A stretch of 47,252 bases of DNA from Oscillospiraceae bacterium (GTDB lineage: Bacteria; Bacillota; Clostridia; Oscillospirales; JAAYXM01). Positions 42,155 through 47,252 of this stretch are shown here, piece after piece. The notes below the pieces were generated by a model, which was given only the letters and a program-made list of their open reading frames with translations, was not told where the DNA came from and made no database searches. The stretch covers positions 1 to 47,252 of the forward strand of contig JAFSEA010000059.1 in assembly GCA_017435965.1 (NCBI GenBank). Reading direction: 5' to 3'. A program made the translations under genes and the position numbers. Position 1 is the first letter of the stretch. Every line of letters begins with the position of its first letter.

Positions 42155-43528
42155 GTGAATATTATAGTTGTCGGTTGCGGCAAGGTAGGAACAACTCTTG
42201 TTCGGGAACTTGCCGAGGAAAAACATAATATAGTAGTTGTTGATATAGACCAGGAAAAGCTTGACGAACTGGGTAATACTCTTGATGTAATGTGCGTTGA
42301 AGGTCAGGGAGAATCCGTTTCGGTTCTCAAAGAAGCACAGGTTGAAAGTTGCGATCTTTTGATTGCTATGACTCGTTCTGATGAAATAAATCTTTTGAGT
42401 TGTCTTATGGCAAAGAAACTTGGCGCCAAAAATACTATAGCAAGAGTGCGAAATCCTATTTATGCCGATGGTATAAATTTAATAAAGGATGACCTTGGTC
42501 TTAGTCTTGCAATAAATCCGGAGCTTGCGGCAGCAAATGAAATATCACGTTTGTTGAGATTTCCGTCTGCTATTCAGGTTGAAACTTTTGCAAAGGGCAG
42601 AGTTGAAATTATGAAGTATAAAATCCCTGAAGGATCTGTGCTTTGTGAGCTTCGTCTCTTCCAGCTTCGTCCGCGTCTTAAAACTACAGTCTTTATATGT
42701 GCTATAGAGCGTGGTGATGATGTATTTGTTCCGACCGGCGATTTCGTTCTTAAAGCGGGAGATGTTATATCTTTTGTTGCACCAATAAGAGTTGCAACTG
42801 AATTTTTTGAAAAAGTAGGTACGTTTACTTCCGAAATTCGCGATGTTGTTATTATCGGCGGAGGTCGAATCACATACTATCTTACAAAGAAGTTGCTTGA
42901 ATCAAGGCTTCGCGTGAAGATAATAGAGATAAATCGTGAACGCTGTGAGGAACTCAGCGAACTGTTGCCTGAAGCCATAATTATAAACGGAGACGGGACC
43001 AACAACAATCTGCTTCATGAAGAACATATAGAAAACGCAGATGCTGTCCTTAGTCTTACCGGTGTAGACGAGCAGAATGTGCTTATGTCAATCTATGCAT
43101 CACAACAGGTTCCGAAGGCGAAGATTGTAACGAAGATAAAGCATTTTGACTTTGATGATGTTTTAAGAGGAATGCCTATCGGAAGCATAGTTTATCCAAA
43201 ACATATTACAGCGGATAGAATTCTTCAGTACGTCCGTGTTATGCAGAATTCTTGGGAAGCAAGTATGGAATCGCTCCATAGAATTGTCGATGACAGAGTA
43301 GAAGCATTGGAGTTTCGTATTCGTGAGAAGACTCCGCTTAATGGAATTACTTTTTCTGAATTAAATATAAGAAAAGGGACACTTATTGCCTGTATAACAA
43401 GAAACGGAGTCACATTTACCCCGGGAGGAAAGGATAGCATACAGCTCGGTGATACGATTATCGTTGTTACAACTCATATGGGCATAAGCAAGATAGAACA
43501 GATACTTGAAGATGAAACGGAGAAATAA
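42155..43528 (+). CDS. trkA: Trk potassium uptake regulatory subunit TrkA
   Basis: Peripheral nucleotide-binding subunit that gates the TrkH channel. It is 457 residues with two RCK modules. The first Rossmann domain starts MNIIVVGCGKVGTTLVREL with acidic strand end VVDID, and a TrkA_C domain follows at about residues 140-220. The second Rossmann domain starts at about residue 228 (VVIIGGGRITYYLTKKL, IIEINRERCEEL, IINGDGTN), followed by a second TrkA_C. GTG 42155 has AAGGAGAG upstream. trkH begins immediately after the stop. Confidence 0.96.
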   Translation: MNIIVVGCGKVGTTLVRELAEEKHNIVVVDIDQEKLDELGNTLDVMCVEGQGESVSVLKEAQVESCDLLIAMTRSDEINLLSCLMAKKLGAKNTIARVRNPIYADGINLIKDDLGLSLAINPELAAANEISRLLRFPSAIQVETFAKGRVEIMKYKIPEGSVLCELRLFQLRPRLKTTVFICAIERGDDVFVPTGDFVLKAGDVISFVAPIRVATEFFEKVGTFTSEIRDVVIIGGGRITYYLTKKLLESRLRVKIIEINRERCEELSELLPEAIIINGDGTNNNLLHEEHIENADAVLSLTGVDEQNVLMSIYASQQVPKAKIVTKIKHFDFDDVLRGMPIGSIVYPKHITADRILQYVRVMQNSWEASMESLHRIVDDRVEALEFRIREKTPLNGITFSELNIRKGTLIACITRNGVTFTPGGKDSIQLGDTIIVVTTHMGISKIEQILEDETEK

Positions 43529-44968
43529 ATGAATACCAAATTAGTTTTAAAACTTAACGGATATATTCTTCTGTTCGATGTTTTTGCAATGGTCTTACCG
43601 CTGATTGTGGCCGGAATTTATAAAGAAAGCACGGGAATGGCATTTCTTCCCGTGATGCTTCTTTGTCTTGCGGTTGCTATACCGCTTATCAGAATTAAGC
43701 CGCAAAAGCGAGATTTGTTTGCGAGAGAAGGGCTTGTGACTGTGGCTCTTGCTTGGATAATTATGAGCTTTGTCGGAGGACTTCCTTTCTTTTTTTCAAG
43801 AGAAATCCCAAACCTTATAGACTGCTTCTTTGAAAGTGCCTCCGGCTTTACAACGACAGGTGCGACTATACTTACCGATATTGAAGCTATGAGTAAATGT
43901 ATGCTCTTTTGGAGAAGCTTTACGCATTGGATTGGAGGAATGGGCGTACTTATGTTCGTCCTTGCGATAGCACCTCTTGCCGGTGGAAATAATATGCAGC
44001 TTATCCGGGCTGAATCTCCGGGACCGCAGGTAGAAAAGCTTTTGCCGAAAGCAAATTCAACAGCAAAAGTTCTCTATGGAATGTATATAGGTCTGACAGT
44101 TCTTCAGGTTATTTTCCTTATGTTTGGAAATATGCCGCTTTTTGATGCACTTACAACGGCGTTCGGAACTGCAGGCACAGGTGGCTTTGCAATAAAGAGC
44201 AGCAGTATGGGGGGATACAGTCAGTATACTCAGATTGTTGTTACGGTATTTATGCTTCTGTTTTCCGTGAACTTTAATATTTACTTTTTTATCATAGCTA
44301 AAAAGTTTTCGTCGATCTGGAAAAATGAGGAGCTTCGGGCGTTTGCAATAATTGTTTTCGCATCTATTGCACTTATAACGCTTAATACGGTACAGCTTTT
44401 TGAAAATTTGGGCGGTGCAATTCATCATTCGTCTTTTGCGGTAGCTACAATTATTTCAACATCCGGTTTTTCTACGGTTGATTTTAATACGTGGCCTGAT
44501 TTTTCAAAAACACTGCTTGTTGTACTTATGTTCATAGGTGCTTGTGCCGGCTCAACCGGCGGCGGAATCAAAGTTTCAAGAATTTTGATTATGTTTAAGT
44601 CGTTAAAGCGTGAGTTTTTCGTGCTTATTCATCCGAGAAGTGTAAAAACCATAAGAATTAGTGGAAAGAAGATAGATGATGAGACGGTAAAAAAAGTCAA
44701 TTCATATATGATATGCTATATACTTTTGTTTTTTATTTCATTTCTCATTATTTCTTTTGACAACTTCGGTTTTGAAACAAATTTTACAGCTGTCGCTGCG
44801 ACTCTGAACAATATAGGTCCGGGACTCGGTGCAGTCGGTCCGGCAGGGAATTTTGCAGCTTTCTCACCGCTTTCAAAAATCGTTTTCGCAATAGATATGA
44901 TATGCGGACGACTTGAGCTTTTCCCGATATTGATTCTCTTTTTGCCGCACACATGGAAAAAATATTAA
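43529..44968 (+). CDS. trkH: Trk potassium uptake channel subunit TrkH
   Basis: Potassium-translocating membrane subunit, 479 residues, with four M1-P-M2-type repeats. The selectivity-filter segments are visible in order: SASGFTTTGATIL, FGTAGTGGFAIKS, ISTSGFSTVDF and NNIGPGLGAVGPAGNFA, each with the filter glycine. The N-terminal helices match the TrkH/KtrB family (HWIGGMGVLMFVLAIAPLAGG). ATG 43529 abuts the trkA stop, so the two are co-expressed. Confidence 0.96.
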   Translation: MNTKLVLKLNGYILLFDVFAMVLPLIVAGIYKESTGMAFLPVMLLCLAVAIPLIRIKPQKRDLFAREGLVTVALAWIIMSFVGGLPFFFSREIPNLIDCFFESASGFTTTGATILTDIEAMSKCMLFWRSFTHWIGGMGVLMFVLAIAPLAGGNNMQLIRAESPGPQVEKLLPKANSTAKVLYGMYIGLTVLQVIFLMFGNMPLFDALTTAFGTAGTGGFAIKSSSMGGYSQYTQIVVTVFMLLFSVNFNIYFFIIAKKFSSIWKNEELRAFAIIVFASIALITLNTVQLFENLGGAIHHSSFAVATIISTSGFSTVDFNTWPDFSKTLLVVLMFIGACAGSTGGGIKVSRILIMFKSLKREFFVLIHPRSVKTIRISGKKIDDETVKKVNSYMICYILLFFISFLIISFDNFGFETNFTAVAATLNNIGPGLGAVGPAGNFAAFSPLSKIVFAIDMICGRLELFPILILFLPHTWKKY

Positions 44969-45021
44969 AGTGAGGCGTTGTTTTATCATAAATTGCGCTC
45001 TGCTAAAAAGGAGAATTATCG

Positions 45022-45657
45022 GTGATTGATTTTGAAAAAGAAAAATATGCAATTTCTGTTTCACAAATGAGAAACAGCGACAGATATACAATAGAAAACT
45101 TCACATCGGGAAAAGAACTTATGTATAGAGCCGCTATGGGAATATACAATTCCGCTGATTGGAGAAAAAAGAGGATTGCAATTGTCTGCGGAAGTGGGAA
45201 TAACGGCGGCGATGGTTATGCTCTTGCCGGAATACTTGCAGATAATGGCGAAGCTCCTGTAATATTCAGAATCAGCGAGAAATTTTCGGAAGACGGTTCT
45301 TTTTACTACAAACAAGCCAAAAAGAAAGGTGTAAAGGATATTACGTTTACATTGAAAAATGACCTTTCGGGCTTCGATATAGTAGTGGATTGTATTCTTG
45401 GTACAGGGTTTCGGGGAAATCCCGAAGGAATTGTGGCTGATGCGATAAATACAATAAACAATTCAGGTGCTTATGTCATAAGTGCAGATATAAACAGCGG
45501 ACTTAATGGGGATACGGGAGAAGCACAACTTGCAGTAAAATCAGACCTTACAGTTTCTATTGGTTACTATAAAAAAGGAATGTTTAAGGGCAAAGCACCT
45601 GAAAATATCGGAGAGCTTGTGAATGTTGATATAGGCATAGTGTTGACTTGCGAGTAA
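45022..45657 (+). CDS. nnrE: NAD(P)H-hydrate epimerase (YjeF N-terminal domain)
   Basis: Epimerises damaged R-NAD(P)HX to the S form for repair. It is 211 residues, a stand-alone YjeF_N domain. Key motifs are LMYRAAMGIYNS near the N-terminus, VCGSGNNGGDGYALAGILADNG, VVDCILGTGFRGNPEG, and ISADINSGLNGDTG. The ADP-dependent dehydratase domain (NnrD), often fused, is absent and no separate gene is seen here. GTG 45022 has AAAAGGAGAA upstream. It lies 53 nt after trkH and may be co-transcribed with it. Confidence 0.9.
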   Translation: MIDFEKEKYAISVSQMRNSDRYTIENFTSGKELMYRAAMGIYNSADWRKKRIAIVCGSGNNGGDGYALAGILADNGEAPVIFRISEKFSEDGSFYYKQAKKKGVKDITFTLKNDLSGFDIVVDCILGTGFRGNPEGIVADAINTINNSGAYVISADINSGLNGDTGEAQLAVKSDLTVSIGYYKKGMFKGKAPENIGELVNVDIGIVLTCE

Positions 45658-45681
45658 ATATTTACTTTTGTTTTTTGTGTC

Positions 45682-45690
45682 TGTTATAAT
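45682..45690 (+). promoter_or_regulatory. extended -10 promoter of the PfkB kinase gene
   Basis: TGTTATAAT at 45682-45690 is an extended -10 (TGnTATAAT). The -35 position (TTACTT, 45662-45667, 17 nt upstream) is poor, as is usual with an extended -10. Confidence 0.8.
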
Positions 45691-45721
45691 CAAATCAATA
45701 ATACAAAAAGAGGTGTTTTAT

Positions 45722-46750
45722 ATGGAGTTTATTAAGTCTTCGGCAGATTTTGACCTTATCAGCTTTGGGGAGGTAATGCTCAGACTTTCAGCACCCGACA
45801 AAGAAAAAATATCACAGAGCGAAACTTTTGAAAAGAACTGTGGCGGCTCGGAATTCAACGTAGCATCAGGTGCGGCAAATCTTGGCATCCGTGCCGCAGT
45901 TGTAACAAAGCTTCCTAAAAATAAGCTTGGCCACTTTATTTCACGCAGAATAAGATACGGAAATGTCTCGGATGATTACGTGGTTTGGGATGATACCGAC
46001 ACGAAGCGTCTCGGCATCTATTATTACGAAAACGGAGTATTTCCGAGAAAGTCTGCCGTTGTATATGACAGAGCAAATGCATCTGTATGCTCGCTTTCGC
46101 TTTCGGAAATTCTGGATGATATTTATAAGCGTACAAGAGTTTTTCACATAAGCTCAATTTCTCTTGCATTATCTCCAATGCTTCGTGAAACGGCACTTCA
46201 AATGATAAAGCTTATGAAGGCAAATGGAGTTGCAATAAGCTTTGATGTAAACTATCGTGCCGCACTTTGGAGTGAAGAAGAAGCACGCTCTGTGGTAGAA
46301 AAAATATTCCCCATGGTCGATATTTTATTTGTTTCTGAAGAAACGTCGAGAAGAATGCTCAGACGTACCGGTACTCTCGATGAAATTATGAAAGGTTATG
46401 CCGATGATTATGGTTGCAAGATAGTTGCGACCACCCGACGTGAGGTTGCAAGCCCCACAAGACATAATTTCGGCTCAAGAGTGTACTTTGACGGAAAGTT
46501 TTATGAGGAAGAGCATTATAAAAACATTGAGGTAATAGACCGTGTCGGAAGCGGAGATGCCTATGTTGCAGGTGTCCTTTTTGCAATCCTGACAGGAAAG
46601 AGCGTGGAAGAGGCAATGTGCTATGGAAACGCACTCAGCGCAATTAAGAACACGGTTATCGGAGATATGTCCATAAGCTCTATTGATGAAGTTGAATCGG
46701 TTATAAAGTCTCACAGAGCCACCGGCGTTCAGGATGAGCTTGTAAGATAA
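45722..46750 (+). CDS. PfkB-family carbohydrate kinase, 2-keto-3-deoxygluconate kinase-like
   Basis: 342-residue ribokinase/PfkB-family enzyme. LISFGEVMLRLSAP and CGGSEFNVASGAANLG form the N-terminal sugar-binding part, SFDVNYRAALWSEEEAR is a KDG-kinase-like segment, and DRVGSGDAYVAGVLFA holds the anion hole and catalytic base Asp (GSGD in place of GAGD). The length and the SFDVNYR motif favour 2-dehydro-3-deoxygluconokinase, but the substrate is not proven. ATG 45722 has AAGAGGTG upstream. A cupin gene follows 16 nt later, likely in the same transcript. Confidence 0.87.
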   Translation: MEFIKSSADFDLISFGEVMLRLSAPDKEKISQSETFEKNCGGSEFNVASGAANLGIRAAVVTKLPKNKLGHFISRRIRYGNVSDDYVVWDDTDTKRLGIYYYENGVFPRKSAVVYDRANASVCSLSLSEILDDIYKRTRVFHISSISLALSPMLRETALQMIKLMKANGVAISFDVNYRAALWSEEEARSVVEKIFPMVDILFVSEETSRRMLRRTGTLDEIMKGYADDYGCKIVATTRREVASPTRHNFGSRVYFDGKFYEEEHYKNIEVIDRVGSGDAYVAGVLFAILTGKSVEEAMCYGNALSAIKNTVIGDMSISSIDEVESVIKSHRATGVQDELVR

Positions 46751-46766
46751 TAGGGGAGAGGATACG

Positions 46767-47111
46767 ATGATAAAAGCTAAGGAAGAGCTTGTTATAACAA
46801 CAGAACAGAACGAGAAAGGGATAGACAAACTGTTTCTTTCAAATCTTGCCGATTTTGAAGGTAAAAATCCCAAGCTTCGCACCTTTGCTCTTGCAAAGCT
46901 TAATCCGGGCGAAGAAGTTGAGTTTCATATCCACGAGGGCGAATGTGAAAGCTATTATATAATCTCGGGAAGCGGACTTTATAGCGACAACGGAAAAGAA
47001 GTAGAAGTCTATCCCGGTACAGTCACATTTACTCCCTCGGGCGAAGGCCATGGAATAAAAAATACCGGGAAAGAGATTCTTGAGTTTATAGCACTTATAA
47101 TTCTTGATTAA
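46767..47111 (+). CDS. cupin-domain protein
   Basis: 114-residue single-domain cupin. Motif 1 is EVEFHIHEGECESYYIISGSG, with the metal-binding His pair and Glu. Motif 2 is PGTVTFTPSGEGHGIKNTG. Many small cupins next to sugar kinases act as sugar or keto-acid isomerases or as metabolite sensors; no specific role can be assigned. AGGGGAGAGGA lies upstream of the ATG. It is the last gene in the window and is followed by terminator-like hairpins. Confidence 0.88.
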   Translation: MIKAKEELVITTEQNEKGIDKLFLSNLADFEGKNPKLRTFALAKLNPGEEVEFHIHEGECESYYIISGSGLYSDNGKEVEVYPGTVTFTPSGEGHGIKNTGKEILEFIALIILD

Positions 47112-47113
47112 AA

Positions 47114-47135
47114 AGGGACTGTAAAAAAAGTCCCT
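47114..47135 (-). terminator. hairpin, terminator-like on the minus strand
   Basis: AGGGACT (47114-47120) and AGTCCCT (47129-47135) with an 8-nt loop. On the minus strand it is followed by TTTTT, so it would end a minus-strand transcript entering from beyond the right edge. Confidence 0.6.
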
Positions 47136-47140
47136 AAAAC

Positions 47141-47179
47141 AGACGAAGATCTCAATTGTTGAGGTCTTCGTTTTGTTTT
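47141..47179 (+). terminator. terminator of the kinase-cupin operon
   Basis: A 15-bp stem with two G-U pairs (47141-47155 with 47159-47173), a TTG loop, and T-rich sequence through 47179. The remaining 73 bp to the window edge show no supported gene. Confidence 0.75.
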
Positions 47180-47252
47180 AGGAAAAATCTCTGGATTTTG
47201 TGTATAAGAAATAAAGCCCCATATTTATGGACCGATTTTTGATATTTTGTTA

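Noticed and set aside
47152-47252. Open minus-strand frame from the right edge (ends QRFFLKQNEDLNN), possibly the tail of a transposase
   Set aside because: Only about 33 codons are visible, they run through a terminator hairpin, and no transposase motif can be recognised.

Overview
The window is about 47 kb of chromosome from an endospore-forming member of the Clostridia, probably an uncultured gut Oscillospiraceae/Christensenellales-type organism. The evidence is the spoIIGA-sigE-sigG sporulation genes, the miaB-mutS-mutL-miaA-hfq order, the yggS-sepF-yggT-divIVA division cluster, strong AGGAGG-type ribosome binding sites, and near-consensus TTGACA/TATAAT promoters. I saw no rRNA, tRNA, CRISPR array, prophage or intact insertion sequence. 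Assignments rest on motifs and remembered family features; no database search was run.

Region 1 (1-15.3 kb, all + strand) is a dense housekeeping block. It holds tRNA modification and mismatch repair (miaB, whose 5' end lies outside the window, then mutS, mutL, miaA, hfq). A HlyD-like membrane protein leads the division genes (yggS, sepF, yggT, divIVA), followed by ileS, lspA, rluD and a DUF1294 gene. Region 2 (15.3-16.1 kb) is a TPP riboswitch with its own consensus promoter and terminator, controlling the thiamine transporter subunit thiT. Region 3 (16.1-19.1 kb) is accessory: a small lipoprotein, a membrane protein with a Cys-rich tail and a probable 5' frame break, a small HTH regulator facing them across an inverted repeat, and two tandem secreted stalk-domain paralogs.

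Region 4 (19.1-25.5 kb, - strand) is the sporulation cluster spoIIGA-sigE ... sigG. A four-gene metabolic cassette (LacI-type regulator, short-chain dehydrogenase, E1-alpha and E1-beta of a TPP-dependent dehydrogenase) sits between sigE and sigG. It has its own sigma-A promoter and a perfect 30-bp palindromic operator. The sigG ribosome binding site is buried in a 16-bp hairpin just downstream of this cassette.

Region 5 (25.6-31.9 kb) has an uncharacterised membrane-anchored protein, an aconitase-superfamily hydratase, a secreted protein divergent from a 57-residue ribbon-helix-helix-like protein, and a cytoplasmic GH20 glycosidase. Region 6 (31.9-42.1 kb) is carbohydrate metabolism. It contains murQ co-transcribed with a fused HTH-sugar kinase, L-rhamnose isomerase with a class II aldolase, an AGE-family epimerase, and a divergent five-gene operon (SASA-type esterase, TRIC-family membrane protein, TIM-barrel isomerase, AraM-type glycerol-1-phosphate dehydrogenase, arylamine N-acetyltransferase). 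Region 7 (42.1-47.2 kb) holds the potassium transporter genes trkA-trkH, NAD(P)HX epimerase, a PfkB-family sugar kinase and a cupin protein.

The most unusual items are the sigG leader hairpin, the interruption of the sporulation cluster by a LacI-controlled E1 cassette with an altered TPP motif, the HTH-kinase fusion paired with murQ, and several perfect inverted repeats positioned on promoters.
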